Shown: positions 24,783 to 36,984, numbered from the stretch's first letter. The stretch is DNA of 64,000 bases from Apiotrichum sp. Y4204 (GCA_025531455.1 JAMYHL010000017.1:620001-684000), one strand, 5' to 3'. Notes: generated from the letters alone by a model not told the origin. A program made the numbers and translations.

Positions 24783-27700
24783 ATGCCCCCTAATGGCATG
24801 CATTCGGCGATGAACAATCCATACGGTGCCAACAGCGGGGCCACTGCCGCGACACGGCCACCACCAGCCCCTCCGCAAGGCGACGGCCGCGCACCCCGCT
24901 CTTTGCAGCCGCCGCGCCCGCCGTCGCTCGACGGGCATCCGGGCGACTTTCGCCTTGCCCCAAGCTACCAGGCCGGCCCGCCGCCGGGTTGGTCGGGTGG
25001 CCAGTTTCCAGGACACCTGTTTCCCCCGGGAATGGGTGGCGTAGGCTACGACCAGGCGTCCGCGGCGGCTGCTGTCGCCGCGGCGCAGCAAGGCTTGCCA
25101 CCGTTCGGCCGGCCGCCGCCGCAGAACTCTGCATCCCCGACAGACTCGTCGCATCCGAAGCAGCATCCGCAGCAACAGCAGCAGCAGCCCCAACCACAAC
25201 AACCGGGGCAACAGCAGCCGCGGCCCCCTCAATTCTACCCCGGGGGACAGCAAGCACCTGGCCAACCGGGACAAGCCTCCAATCAAGCCGGGAACGGCCC
25301 ATCGCCACCCAACGCCCAGGCCTACCCGCGGCTGGATCTCGGCTACATGGGTCTCGATGTCTGGGGTGGAGACGGGCGGCGTGATGATGAACACGGTCCG
25401 CAATCCGCAGGACCGGGTGGCCCCGGTGGTCCTGTGCCGGACGCGTCGCGGCCCAACAATGCGCCGCCAGGCCCCGGACCCGCCCCTGCCGCGGCCAAGG
25501 CCGAGTCGAATGCCCAGCGCGCTCCCCAGGTCAAGGCCGAGCCCGAAGAGGAGAAACCCCAGCCGGAAGAGGAGGCCAAGGTCGACCACCGCAAGCGTAA
25601 GCGGAACCGCACCATCCGAAGCTGCGTCCCTTGTCACAACCACAAGCGCAAGGTGAGTACCGTGCTCTTCCTTGGAATGAGGCCAGAGTGGACGATGCGT
25701 GTGACATGCTTGTCACACGGGAGTGCAGAGGGCCTTCTGGCACCGTTGGCCACGGCACGACCGTGGCGCCTCATGGCAGGAGCTCGGCTCTACTTCTCGG
25801 GTATCATTGTGCTGACCACCCAGTGTGACAGGAAACGGCCGTGCGGGAGGTGTACAGCTCTCGGCCTCACAGGCTCGTGCGTCTATGAAGTCGACGAGGC
25901 AAGGGATCCGTGAGTATGGATTGCGATGTGGGATGCTAACTGCCAGGAATGATCCCGACGTCATTGAGACTGACCGCCTGCGGCGACGTATTGCAGAGTT
26001 GGAGCAGGTGGTCCGAGAACTGCGACAGCGCCATCCGCCGCGTGGGCAAGCGGCTGCGGCTGCAGCCAACGCCCCCCAAGCTGCTGCACCACCCGCGTCT
26101 GATGCCGAGAAGCGCCGTGTTATTGTTGACAGATACGCCCGCTTCAAGATCGGTGAGGCGTTGGCTTCGAATGCGGCAGGCAGCACCTCAGACCTGTCAC
26201 CTGGGTCATCATCTGCAACCTCGGCTCGCCAACTTCAATATGCCGAGCCGTACTCTGCCACCGCGCTCCCCGGCGAGGAGATGGTGTCCGACACGCAAGG
26301 TCGCAAGACCTTCCTCGGTACCCCGGCCGGCAAGCCCATGTTCCGCCGCCTCCGCGAGATTGTGCACGGCAAGGGCAAGCTCGGCGAGAACGAGATCATG
26401 AGCGTTCCCGAGGACCTGGCGTTCACCGGCTGGTTTGCGTCGACGCGCAAGACGTATCCTTTCACTACAATCTGGAGCCACGACACGTTCATCGACGAGA
26501 TTGTGGATCTCTTGCCAAACAAGGAAGATGCCGAGTTGTTGCTGAACGCGTTTGTGGATGAGATCGCGGTGCTTTTCCAGGCGTGGCACATGCCGACGCT
26601 CCAAGCCGAGTTCCGCCACTTCTTCGCGCTACCACAGAGCGAGAAGCGTAAGCAGCCGCTGTCTCACCTCGCACTGTGCATCATGATCTGCTCCCTCGGG
26701 TGCATGGTGCGTGCGAGTGGAAATGAGATTATGAGCGAGGACCAGCTGCCGCCCTCGACAAGGAACGAGTCGAAGGAGCACGCGTCGAAGGATCTTACTT
26801 CCAGTCGTTTACAATCGGAGCTCTACCTCTCGGCCGCGTACCAGGCGCTCCGCCTCTGCTCCTTCCTTTCGTCACCCAGCCTCGGCACCGTCCAGACGCA
26901 GATTCTCATCAACATTTACCTTCTCCACAGTGAACGCGCGGCGGACTCGTGGGCGCTTACTGGCTCGCTTGTGAGACAGTGCATCGCGATGGGCCTCCAT
27001 GTGGACCCCGTGATCCTCGACTCGAAGCTATCACTGCGCGAAGCGGAGGTGCGCCGTCGCGTATGGTGGACCGTGGCAGGACTTGAGGCCCTCTTGTGTG
27101 TGTCATTTGGCCGCCCAACGTGTATCAACTACTACACGTGCCGCCTGCCGCTCGACCGCACCGACGACACTCTCACCGATGAGCCCGGAACGGCGATTAC
27201 AGAGCCGGCTTCCGGTGTCATTGAGCAAACGGTGTCGTCCCAGACTTACCACACGGCGTACTTCCAAATCACCCTGCCGTCGTTTGACCTCCTCAACCGC
27301 ACGTTCCATGTCAGCCCGCTCCTGTCGCGCAACGCGTACATGGGCTGGTTCACGCCGTCCATCACGGAAGAGCCGCCGGTTCCGCCTCCATCGGTCGTCG
27401 GCAACACGTACGAGGATGCCATCCGTCTGGGACGCGACATCTTCGACTGGTACTCGCACGTCCCCGAGGGCATGCGCTTCGACGCCAATGACACCAATCT
27501 CGAACACCTCAAGAACCGCTCGCGCATGGTTATCAACCAGACACTCGCACTAGCTGTCAAGACGTTCATCCTCGTGCTCATTCTCCACCGCCCCTACCTC
27601 CGCGCCGACCCGTCGGCATACCCCGAGTCGTCCAACCTCTGTGGACGCGCTGCTCACATCATTCTCCAAGGCTACCGTGCCATGGTTCGCACCAAGGCGT

Positions 27701-28350
27701 CCATCGTGTGGTCGTGGTGGACCATGTCGTACCGTGCGTTCCACGCGGGTACGGTGTGTGCATTCCTTGCCATCCGCGAGCCTACGAGCGAGCTCGCTGA
27801 GCGCTGTCTTGCAGACCTCCGCGGCGCAATTACCATCTTCGAGGACCGGACGGAGAACTGGATGGTCAGCCACCCGGTGCAGTCTGACCTCTGTGGTGGT
27901 CTCGTGCGCCTGGAGAAGCTGGCCACAGCTGCGACGCAGCAGCACTCCCCGCGCGCATACGAAGCCACACTTGCACACGAGCACGCGCACCCGTCCCCAG
28001 CCCCGATCTTCCCGCCTATCTCCATGGACCCGTCGCTCGGGAGCATGAACCACGGGATGCACGCCGAAGGGCTCGGGCTCATGCCGCACGACTCGCACGT
28101 TGGCCCACTCGACGTCGATTCGCGCCGCCCGTCTGGCCCCTTCCTCCAGCCATGGGCGATCCCGCACCACGACAATGCGCAGCACGCGTACTCGGAGCCG
28201 CAGCTGCCGCCAATGACGGGCAACGGCAAAGACGACGCGCACAATCTCGTGCAGATCTGGGCGTCCATGTTCAATATCAAGATGGACCCGGACCTCGACC
28301 TGCACTCGTCGCAGCACGATGTCCTCCCGTCGCTCGGCCCGCCGTCGTAA
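24783..28350 (+). CDS. Zn2Cys6 fungal-specific transcription factor
   Basis: A nuclear DNA-binding regulator of about 1,119 residues. The first 270 residues are disordered and rich in Pro/Gln/Gly, with a poly-Gln patch near 25170. The binuclear zinc cluster follows a basic stretch (HRKRKRNRTIRS): C-x2-C-x6-C-x5-C-x2-C-x8-C. It is split by a 171-nt intron (25653-25823) exactly between KRK and CDRKRPC. A second, 37-nt intron (25910-25946) precedes a leucine-heptad linker, RLRRRIAELEQVVRELRQ. The fungal_trans regulatory domain occupies about 26550-27850, with AYQALRLCSFL, LLHSERAADSWALTGSLVRQCIAMGLH and the RRRVWWTVAGLE motif. The C-terminus is His/Pro-rich. The target pathway cannot be told from sequence. 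The ATG at 24783 is chosen because upstream frames lose coding character. Confidence 0.9.
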
Positions 28351-29048
28351 GCAGACGCCGCCGCGGACAGCGCTGAACCCAGTGTCTGGGACGCCGCGGC
28401 AGCGTAGCGCGCGAAGCGTGCGAGGAGATGATTTTTGTCGTCTGACCCTCAACCACTTCGCTCCTGGAATTTTGTCACAATCTTTGTTTTCATCTCGTAT
28501 TCCCGGTTTATCCTTCGTCTTGCATCTTCCGATCTTCCGCAACCTACATGACCTACAACTCTCTCCATCCATCCAGCACCCCACAAGTCTTGTCTCGTCC
28601 GTTCTCGACTGCATATTCTGCTTCTCGCATTACAGACTACAGTACAATTCAGATCATCTCACGCCGCCCGCAACGTCTCGTTCCCTGATCCCGGTCTGTC
28701 TCCTGCCCGTTTTCGTAGCTTCCAATCTCAGTCGCAGTTGTATGCACAAATGTGTTGTGTCAGTGGGGGCGAGGGCGAGGTCTGGGTCCTGTGGCTGAAT
28801 GCCATGATGCCAGGGAGGGGTGGAGGTGGGTCGAGACGGCACGACGGCACAATGGCACGCCGAGAGGGCACGGGGGGATGTACGTCATGGAGATCTGGTC
28901 AAAAGTCGAGACTCGCGAGAGGATGAGACAGTCCACGACCCACGAGTGCACAACGAGTGCACGAGCTCGTCCGACGCCATGAAGCGTCAAGCAAGCGACA
29001 GAACGTCTTAACGTATCAACGTATCCATTTCTCCACCGCCCACACACC
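28351..29048. other. Intergenic region
   Basis: Holds the 3' flank of the transcription factor and the promoter of the reductase gene. No RNA gene, repeat or frame that I can support. Confidence 0.5.
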
Positions 29049-30169
29049 ATGACATCCCTCCCGCCAGCAGAGCACGCCCTCCTGGGCCCCGGGCCAGCGC
29101 CCGAACGCGCATTCTGGCCCCTCTTAGCCCTCTACCTCCTCTTTCCGCTACACGCGCCGATCACGCTTCTCGTCCTCGACGCGCCGTTTGGGCGGTTCTC
29201 GCTCGAGGGGAGCAGGTGGAATGTGAGGGGGAATGTGGCGTGGTTCTTGATGGAGATTGTTGCTGTGAGTGGGGAGGGGAGAAGATAATACTGTATATAA
29301 TTTACTGACCGCAGCCCATCACATTCATCCTCAACCTCCCGGCCGAAACGCTCACTCCGGGGGCAACGACGCTCGCGGCGCTCTATCTAATGCACTATGC
29401 GCACCGCGCCATCATCTCCCCGCTCCTCCTCGCCCCCACCCGGGCACCGATCCACGTCGGCGTCATTGCGTGTGCCATGGCCTTCAACCTCTTGTAAGAA
29501 GAAGAAAAAGAAGCAGCGGGCAGTATCTGATGTGCCAGGAATGCGACGGTGCTCGCGCGCGGGCTGGGCATGTTTCCGCCTACCGAGGGAAGGGTGTACT
29601 ATCTCGGCATCGCGCTCTGGGTGCTCGGCTTCATCGGGAACGGTGCGCAGTGACCTCTAATAAGTATCGGCTGACAATAGTGTATCACGACGAGATCCTG
29701 CACGACCTTCGCCGCCCCGCGGGCGCGCGGCTGGTTTCCACGCCGTCCTCGGCACCAGGGGACGTGCACGCGAATGGGCGGTACACGATTCCGCGCGGGG
29801 GCCTCTTCTCCCTCGTCTCCTTTCCAAACTATCTCTGCGAATGGTGCGTGATAACCAAAAAAGGCGCTGAGGCTGACGGACAGGATGGAGTGGGTGGGCT
29901 TTGCGCTCGCCGCCGCGCCGAGCGTGCTGGTGTCGGTCCCGCCCGACGCGTTCGGGACTGTTACGCTCCCCCTTTTCGGCGCAGTGGATCTCTCCTGGGT
30001 CGGAGAACGCGTTCCCATTCCCGCCAGCCTGCTCGCGCCCGCGTGGGCATTCGTCCTCGCTGAAATTACGAGTATGCTCCCCCGCGCGATCCGCGGGCAT
30101 GCGTGGTACAAGCGCGAGTTTGGGACGTATCCTGCAGAGAGGAGGGCGGTCGTCCCCTGGGTGATGTAG
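29049..30169 (+). CDS. 3-oxo-5-alpha-steroid 4-dehydrogenase family membrane reductase
   Basis: An integral membrane NADPH-dependent reductase of the SRD5A1/2 type. The C-terminal catalytic domain carries the family signature HDEILHDLRRP, YTIPRGGLFSLVSFPNYLCEWMEW, and a C-terminus MLPRAIRGHAWYKREFGTYPAERRAVVPW. The earlier part contains several hydrophobic segments (FWPLLALYLLFPLHAPITLLVL; ATTLAALYLMHYAHRAII; ALWVLGFIGN). Four introns of about 35-50 nt (near 29264, 29495, 29643 and 29844) restore these motifs in frame. Length is about 300 residues. Fungal relatives include Dfg10 (polyprenol reductase) and Tsc13 (enoyl reductase). This one looks closer to the animal steroid 5-alpha-reductases, so the true substrate (steroid, polyprenal or other enone) is uncertain. 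Confidence 0.88.
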
Positions 30170-30232
30170 AGAATAGAGTACTACATACTATGTGATATGT
30201 GATAAATGCTGCCATGCTATGCTTGTTACAAG

Positions 30233-30845
30233 TTACCGGAACCACGCGTATACGCCCACGCCGAGGCTGCCGGCGTCTCTGCTCCGCGAAGCGTACGCCC
30301 AGTTGTGGGGAATGAGGAGCGACTCGCCCGGTGCGAGCTCCGTCTCTCCCTCCGCCTCGCGCTCCGCCTCGCGCTCCGCCTCTCGACGCAGGCGGAACGC
30401 GCGCGACCCAACAAGCTGGGTATATATCCCATCCCACTCGTCCCGTCTCCACCCTCCCCACCCCTCCTGGCCAACAAGCAACATGCGCGCGCGGACCTCG
30501 CCGCTACCGGAGCGGAGGTGTGCGCCCTCGGGCAGCGCCCGGGAAAGCGGGGAACACTTGTCGAGGAGCGTCGTGTCGGCCACATGGCCGCGGGGGTCGG
30601 CGAGGAACCGGGCTGATGTTAGATAAGGGGCAGGAGGTACAGTACTTACTAAACGGCATGTGTTCCTCTACTCCTCCATTACACACTCGCACGGTCTCGT
30701 CGCTGATCAACTCGCGGAGTGTTTCCGAATCCGCCGCTTTCCACCCCCATGTGCGCGGGAGTCCGAGAAGGACTAGCGGGGCGGGGGAGCGCGCGATATG
30801 TTTCCGTAATGCGGCGGCCGTGAGTGTCGTTCGGGGTATCGCCAT
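30233..30845 (-). CDS. Short cupin/JmjC-like protein, probably degenerate
   Basis: A small protein of about 190 residues, convergent with the reductase and divergent from AAR2. The start at 30845 gives MAIPRTTLTAAALRKHIARS. One 37-nt intron (30613-30649) joins HMPF to RFLADPRGHVADTTLLDK. The second half resembles the tail of a cupin-8/JmjC fold: IYTQLVGSRAFRLRR, then APGESLLIPHNWAYASR and SLGVGVYAWF, matching the usual (QV)VG-K, PGD-(L)(F)IP-GWWH and NVWF elements. The iron-binding HxD motif and the distal His are not present, and an Arg/Glu repeat (REAEREAEREAEGE) replaces part of the barrel. It is probably not an active dioxygenase. Assignment is by motif pattern only. Confidence 0.6.
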
Positions 30846-31049
30846 GATATGGAAGGTACAAACAATTACCGTGCACTGTGACTCTGCTCCATTTGGATCT
30901 TTGAAGAGTTGGACCCTCCACCTCCACTCGAGACCTCCACTTGACAGTCGGCTGTCAACTGACAACTCTGCACTGTCAACACTCTCCACCGTCAACTGTC
31001 AACTTTCAACTTTCCCCCACCTCCCACAACCCCTCCCACCCTCTCTCCC
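30846..31049. promoter_or_regulatory. Bidirectional promoter with repeated YGTCAACW motif
   Basis: The 204-bp divergent region before AAR2 holds four copies of an octamer close to TGTCAACT (30953-30960, 30974-30981, 30990-30997, 30997-31004), all on the plus strand and within 52 bp. Confidence 0.5.
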
Positions 31050-32392
31050 ATGCTGACCCCCGACCAAGCCCGCACGCTCTGGGACGCCGGCGGCTTCGCC
31101 CTCCTACAGGGTCTTCCGGCAGGCAGCGACGCCGGTATCGACGGAACGTGAGCTCTGAGCTTTGAGTCTTTGGGTGTTTCTTCAGCTGACAGAAGGTATC
31201 ACGCAGTGCGCGCGTTCGCGGGACACAAGTTTGTTCCGCCCGGATTCCACCTGCTTGTATGGGGTGCCGTCCCCGGAAAACAGAAGGAGAAAGAAGAAGG
31301 AAAAGAGGAGGAAGGAGTCGAGGAGATTGCCACCCCGGGCGCCGAGGCCGCCGCCGCCGCGTCCGCGAGCGACCTTGCAACCGCGTTCCCTGTGCGCACC
31401 GCGTATGCACACCACTTCTCCCCCCGCGAACGCCTCAAAATCCAGTACGACCCCATCACCGAAAAGTCCACAATCACACGAGTCGACGACGCGGCACTGC
31501 CCTCGCTGGACGCCATGCTCGCGCCGTACCCCTTCGCGGGGCTCGAGGGGTGGAAGGCGCTCAGCTCGGCCATCTCGGCTGCCGTCGTGCACCGCGTCAC
31601 GGCCGGAAAGGTCATCGACTCACTGACGCCCGAACAAGGGGGAAGCGACGACATTGCCGTGCTCCGCGAAGCGGCGCGGAGAGCGTACTCGTCTGAAACT
31701 GAAACTGAAACTGAAGAAAAGGACGAGTTCAAGCTTGCCTTCCCCGTATTCGAGCTCAAGCGCTCGGCGCCCGCCGGCGCAGAGGGCGACGCACTCAGCC
31801 GGTGGTCGCGGGACAAGAGCGCGCTCTTGGGAAAGGTATGCGCCGAGGTCGGCGGTGAGTCTACGAGGCTTTCGAGCTACATCCTGTACTGTAATATCTG
31901 ACATTAGGACCACGCGCGCTTCTCGGCCATGTCCAGCTCGCGTTCCTCCTCGTCACGCAGGTGTGGAACTTTGCCGCGCTCGGGGCATACAAGCGTCTTG
32001 TGGGGCTGCTGTGTCGCTCTCCCGCGGCGTTTGCGAGTCCGGGAGAGGCAGAGCTTGGTCTCCCCGCCACCGAGATGCGCGAGACGGCGCTCGCGCTCCT
32101 CGCGACGCTGAGGGCGCAGATTGCCGCGCTCCCCAATTCGGCGGAGAGCGAGATCCCGGACCTGGACAAGTTTTTCGCCACTGAACTCGAGGCGCTGCGC
32201 CGCGCGCTGGGCGGCGCAATGGCCGAGCGCGAGTGGTGGGCCCTCGCACCCCAGGTTGCCGCTGCGTGGAGCGGGCTCCAGAGGGAAGCGAGGAAACGCG
32301 GGTGGGAGCTCGAGGATGTGCCTGCTGGCGACGAGGATAGTGATGAGGAGGGCGAGTATGCGCCTGTGGTGGTTGACACGGAGGATGTGTAG
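31050..32392 (+). CDS. AAR2: Aar2-like U5 snRNP assembly factor
   Basis: Aar2 binds Prp8 in a cytoplasmic U5 snRNP precursor and is exchanged for Brr2 in the nucleus, so it supports pre-mRNA splicing. The N-terminal domain has the family pattern ARTLWDAGGFALLQGLPAGSDAGIDG. After an intron it continues FAGHKFVPPGFHLLVWG. The best splice takes the acceptor before AGGTATCACGC (near 31195), giving DGTRYHAVRAFAGHKF. A Lys/Glu patch (KEKEEGKEEEG) and an Ala run are insertions relative to other species. The C-terminal helical domain starts ALLGHVQLAFLLVTQVWNFAALGAYKRLV after a second intron (about 31855-31907), and the tail is acidic. Length is about 410 residues, slightly longer than yeast Aar2 (355). 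In this intron-rich genome the function is expected to be essential. Confidence 0.86.
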
Positions 32393-32778
32393 ATATGTAG
32401 CTATAATTCTGACAGTTGATATTGGCTTCGATTCTGAGCAACCGGCACTGGTGAGGAGGGCACTGTGGCAAGCCTCACTGACGCGCATCACGGTTCCGTT
32501 CTCGTTCTCCGGCCACACTGACGGCCTCGCAGGACCCCCCGTCGCCGTTCTTGCACTTCGCACTCCTCTCTCCGTCCCAGATCTCGCCATGGTCCTCGGC
32601 GCTGATACCCCAGCCACACGCCGTCCTGCCCCAGCGTTCCCATTTCCCACTTCTGCCCTAGCGCTACACGCCCGGGCGCACCACGCCAGCGCTGCTTCAT
32701 GTCGTCGCATCGCACTACCGTTACACTCTGCTTGTGGGCGTTTGTCTTCTGCTAAAGTGTTTTGAAATCTCCCGCGGC
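32393..32778. other. Convergent intergenic region AAR2 / SDHC
   Basis: 386 bp between two facing stop codons; nothing recognised beyond 3' UTR sequence. Confidence 0.5.
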
Positions 32779-33649
32779 TTAGAGGCCGAAGACGAGGTAG
32801 AGGGTCGAGGCCACGGTGGCGGCGAGGACACCGTAGCCGGTCACGTAGACGGCCTTCATGGAGAGACCTGGGTGTTAGTTAGTAAGCGGGCAACAGACGT
32901 GGTGCGGGTTCGAGGGCGCAGATGCAGTGACCGAAAGTGACCACAGCGACCACACAGCTCCTGGCCGCTAGGAGTACTCACCCTTTCCGAGGTCCCACAT
33001 AAGGTGGCGGACACCGTTGAACGAGTGGAACGTGAGGGGGAGGGCGAGGGCGAGCTTGAGCGAGGTCTTGACGGCGCCGGGGAGCTCGGCCCACGCCGAG
33101 ATGAGGTGCGCAGAGTCAAACGACGGGTAGATGGGGTGGAGGCAGTAGAGGAGCGAGCCGGCGTAGAGCACGCCCGCGACAGCGACACCAGTGATACGGT
33201 TCGCGCCCGACAGAATCCACGTCACCTGCGGCTGGTAGATGTTGAGGTGGGGCGAGTTGGGGCGGTGCATGCGCTGCGTGTTGAGGATCTTGAGCTCCTG
33301 CAGCGGGGTGATGCTCTCGGTCTGCACATAGCGGCGGAACACGGGGGTCGACGCGCGGAGCGCGGGCGCTGCTGTTAGCGAGGACCGAGCGAGCGAGCGA
33401 TAGCGAGCGGCAAGTGCAAAGCAGTAGCGAGCGGACGGGGGGAGGGAGCACCTCAGGAGGGCCAGTGTCGACGACGGATGTGAGAGGTCCCACACGACCA
33501 CATCAACAACGATCAACGATCAAGGATCATCATCCCTCTGCCGGCCTCCCTCCCTTTCCTCGAACTTTGCGCTACACGATGCCCCACTCGATAAACTCAC
33601 CGGTGCCGAGGGCGCGGAGGAGGGAGGGGCGGGCGACGGCGGCGAACAT
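32779..33649 (-). CDS. SDH3: Succinate dehydrogenase cytochrome b subunit (SDHC/Sdh3)
   Basis: A membrane anchor of mitochondrial complex II that, with Sdh4, binds ubiquinone and heme b. The start at 33649 has a CCACCATG context and encodes a basic presequence (MFAAVARPSLLRALGT). Introns split the gene near 33370-33600 and at about 32866-32982. The mature part has RPNSPHLNIYQPQVTWILS followed by NRITGV, the quinone-site segment with conserved Ser and Arg. Three hydrophobic helices follow. The second contains FHSFNGVRHLMWD, whose first His is the usual heme ligand. The third helix is TGYGVLAATVASTLYLVFGL, at the C-terminus. About 185 residues, normal for the family. Confidence 0.94.
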
Positions 33650-34404
33650 GGTGGCTGGGAGCGTGGGGGGAAGGAGGATGATGGCGACGGCGATGAGAAC
33701 AGTAGCGAGCGGAGGGCGGAGCGAGGCTGGGAGCACGGAGCGCAGAGCGAGCACAGTGCACAGAGGCATGGGAGATTGGAGTGGCTCTCTTACAGTGACA
33801 GTGACACGGAAGCAAATGCTCGTGTGCGGGCCAAATGGCGGGTGTCTGATTGGACTACGGTCATACAATGCATACAACTCTCTCTCCAGTAGGTCGGGTG
33901 AGGCCGGGATTACCGTTGGCTGCGAATTGTCCGCGCGCCGAGCAGCGCCGATGCTGGGCCGAACGGGACCGCCGAGAGTAGGTCCTGGGGGCGACATATG
34001 CAACCCTGTGCTCGGCCTCGTGAACAGCATCTCGTTCTTGTCGCTATCACCATATATCACGTCGACACTAGATTGATAACGGCTTGGAGATAAGGACAAA
34101 CAAGGACAAACCATGTCTCGACCACACGTCGTTCCAGTGATCACTACACTGACCACTGACATGGTCCGCGCTCATCTGTAGATCGGCCGTGCGTGTATCC
34201 TGCATCGTGGACGCCGCTCTCCTTCCAACATCGAGCGCTGCACCTCTATACCAGTAATTTAACACTTAATCTTCTCATTCATCGCTCGTAGACTACGAAA
34301 TCCGTGTACGCTTTCTTTCTCTTCTTTCTCATTCAATCGTCAATCGGCAAGGGAGCTCGAGAGGAAACGCAACCAATACCACCACCCTCCTCATTCTTCA
34401 CACC
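33650..34404. other. Intergenic region
   Basis: SDHC upstream region and 3' flank of the repeat-protein gene. Short frames only; no supported gene or RNA. Confidence 0.5.
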
Positions 34405-35433
34405 CTAGTAGTCGTTGTCGTTGGAACCAAAGCCCGATGACTGGTTACCGCCGTATCCCTGGCCCTGGCCCTGGCGGCCAGAGCCGTACGAGTCGTCGCC
34501 GCCAAAGCCGCTGGACTGCTGCTGGCGGCCAGAGCCGTAGTTGTCGTCGTCGTTGCGCGAGCCAAAGCCGCCCGACTGCTGCTGGCGGCCACCGCTGCCG
34601 TAGTTGTCGTCGTCGCCAAAGCCGCCCGAGCCGCCCTGGCGGCGGCCAGAGCCGAACGAGTCGTCGTCGTTGCGCGAACCGAGGCCCTGCTGGCGGCCGG
34701 AGCTGCCGAACGAGTCGTCGTCGTTGCGCGAGCCGAGGCCCTGCTGGCGGCCAGAGCTGCCGAACGAGTCGTCGTCGTTGCGCGAGCCAAAGCCGCTAGA
34801 CTGCTGCTGGCGGCCGGAGCCGTACGTGTCGTCCGAAGAGCCAAAGCCGCCGGAACCAGTCTGGCGGCCCGAGGAGCCGTAAGAGTCGTCCGAGCCGAGG
34901 CCGGACTGCTGGCGGCCGCCGTACGAGGTCGAGTCCGAGCCGAGACCCTGGCCCTGGCGGCCGCTAGAGTACGAGTCCGAGGTCGAGTCCGAGGATCCAA
35001 AGCCGCCGGAACCGGTCTGGCGGCCCGAAGAGCCGTAAGAGTCGTCCGAGCCGAGGCCGGACTGCTGGCGGCCGCCGTACGAGGTCGAGTCTGAGCCGAG
35101 ACCCTGCTGGCCGCTAGAGTACGAGTCCGAGGTCGAGTCTGAGGAGCCAAAGCCGCCGGAACCGGTCTGGCGGCCGGAACCGTACGAGTCCGAGGTGTTG
35201 GTGTTGCCGCCGAACGAGGTGTCGTCGCCGTACGAGCTCTTCTGCTGGCCGTAGTTGTCCGAACCGTACTGGCCTTGGTTCTGGTTGTTGTTGTTGTTGT
35301 TGTTGTTGCCACCGACCTTGTCGGCCTGGATGTCAGCGGGGGTGATATTGGGAGGGCTCTACTCACGACCTTGTTGGCGAGGTTCTCGAGGAACTGGGGT
35401 CAGTGGAGGCTAGCTGGCGGTACTCACAGACAT
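34405..35433 (-). CDS. DDR48-like Gly/Ser/Tyr/Asn-rich repeat protein
   Basis: A 317-residue low-complexity protein. The start at 35433 gives MS, then a 34-nt intron (35394-35427), FLENLANKV, a 41-nt intron (35326-35366), then ADKVGG and a run of eight Asn. The rest is built of repeats of the types SYGSSGRQTGSGGFGS, SDSTSDSYSSGQQGLGS and NDDSFGSSGRQQ, ending GFGSNDNDY. The N-terminal FLENLANKVADKVGG with a SYGSS-type repeat body resembles fungal DDR48/glycine-rich stress proteins, which are induced by DNA damage, heat or osmotic stress. Function there is poorly defined, and relatedness is by composition and repeat style only. The other frames across the repeat (Thr/Arg-rich) are shadows. Confidence 0.78.
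34430..35290. repeat. Coding tandem repeats of the DDR48-like gene
   Basis: Imperfect direct repeats of about 54-66 bp (CTGCTGGCGGCC ... GAACGAGTCGTCGTCGTTGCGCGAGCC) at 34510-34830, and longer duplicated blocks at 34840-35000 and 35000-35190. Adjacent units are nearly identical at DNA level, suggesting recent expansion or gene conversion. Confidence 0.75.
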
Positions 35434-36984
35434 GGTGATGGGATGTGTTGGTGGGAGAATGGGAACGTGGAGAGGGTAAGGATATATATATACCTCAGTC
35501 TGTTCGTTTAGTAACCGCCTACCCCTTTGATACCTCGCGGTCCCCAGATAGATGAGCGGGACAGGCGTGCAGCGTGCAGGGGAAGAGCTCATCGCGCGTC
35601 ATGGTATGCACTGGCATGAGTGACATTCTGCATTCTGGCGCGGTGGCGCCAGCGCGCACGACGAGAGGCGCTTGGAGGCAAACTAGTGCGCGCAGCAGTG
35701 CAATCGAGGGTCTCATCCGTGGATGTTTGTGTGCACGCATGTGCGTGAGCTGAGAGTCTTTGACAACGTGCACATGAACCATAGTTGAGATCATGAGAGA
35801 GGGGATTGGGATATTGCAATGATGTCGGTTGTTGCACCACGCCATCACCCCCACATTCGCCATTGTCACGCACAGTTAGAATACAGACCCACCCCGTATA
35901 AGCAGCGTATGACGTCGGCCGATCACAAAACGCCTTTTTGTGTGTGCGCGAGGCCGCGAGGCCGCGAGGGTACCGCGCGCTGTAAGCGAAGGGGTTTGAC
36001 CTAACCCGCAGCTGATTCAATTCAGTGCATATCTCGCAAGCAGCACTAGAGGGAGAGAATAGCACTGCAGCACCGCAGATATAGCTGTATCTCCCCCAAG
36101 AAACGTGGGCCGTGGGCTGGCGCCGGGTGCCGGGGGTCTGCAGGCCGCAGGTACTGTAGATGTTACACCGCGAGTCGGCTCGGTCAGCCCGGCAGCTCGG
36201 CAGCTCGGTAGCTCGGTAGCTCGGTACTCGGTATGCTCGTTCTCGCCCGCTGTACTTGTATGTATGAGGGATTTGTTTATTTTGGGTTGGTCAACTGCGC
36301 GGGGACGGCTGCGTAACTGTCCATAAATCCTGTATCACCCAGTGCGCAGTGGCCGGTGGCCAGTCGCCGGTGGCCAGTGACGCTGTGATTCTCTAATCTC
36401 TGACTGTCACTTGCAGAAGTGGCAGCAGAGTGACCCACAGGCTGGAGCAGGGATGAGGTTTGACTGGGAGATATGGGCAGATAGGCTGGGTCCGGGGGCG
36501 CCGTGGCTCGTCCGCCAGTAGCCAGTGATCCCAGTGGCCAGTGACTTGACGTGCTTGCCACTCCACGGCCCGGCTTGAGACACGCACAGCGAGCACAGCG
36601 AGCACCAGGGACTTTGCCGGCCTCGCGGCTGAGCATGAGCATGTATATTCCCCGATCCCCGATCGTAATCATCGAGGCTTCGAGGCATGGCGTGCCTCGC
36701 CCAGCTACTAAGTATTCTCCGACCTCGCGACGACCCGCCGCAACCTCGGCGCAAGCTCGTACAGATCACCGAGAACATCGATCACCCCGTATCCCCTCGG
36801 TGTACCGTGTCCCCAGCGTCCCCCACGCCAGTGCTTCTCTTGCTTTCTCCAACAGATAACATTCAAGTTAATATTCAAGTCGTATAGATAAGATAGGGTA
36901 CGGATTTACAACACGTGAATACAAATACAAACGACAGTGAATCTTCTCGCGCTATCGTGCGCTCTGGCCGGCCTGGTGAAAGGC
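35434..36984. other. 1.55-kb intergenic region
   Basis: No supported gene. Short direct repeats are present: CAGCTCGG/TAGCTCGG units at 36188-36232 and GTGGCCGGTGGCCAGT-type units at 36346-36380 with echoes at 36515-36545. Confidence 0.5.

Noticed and set aside
34398..35366. Minus-strand Thr/Arg/Ala-rich frame of 322 codons
   Set aside because: A shifted frame of the DDR48-like repeat gene; the true frame gives SYGSSGRQ repeats with a sensible start, introns and stop.
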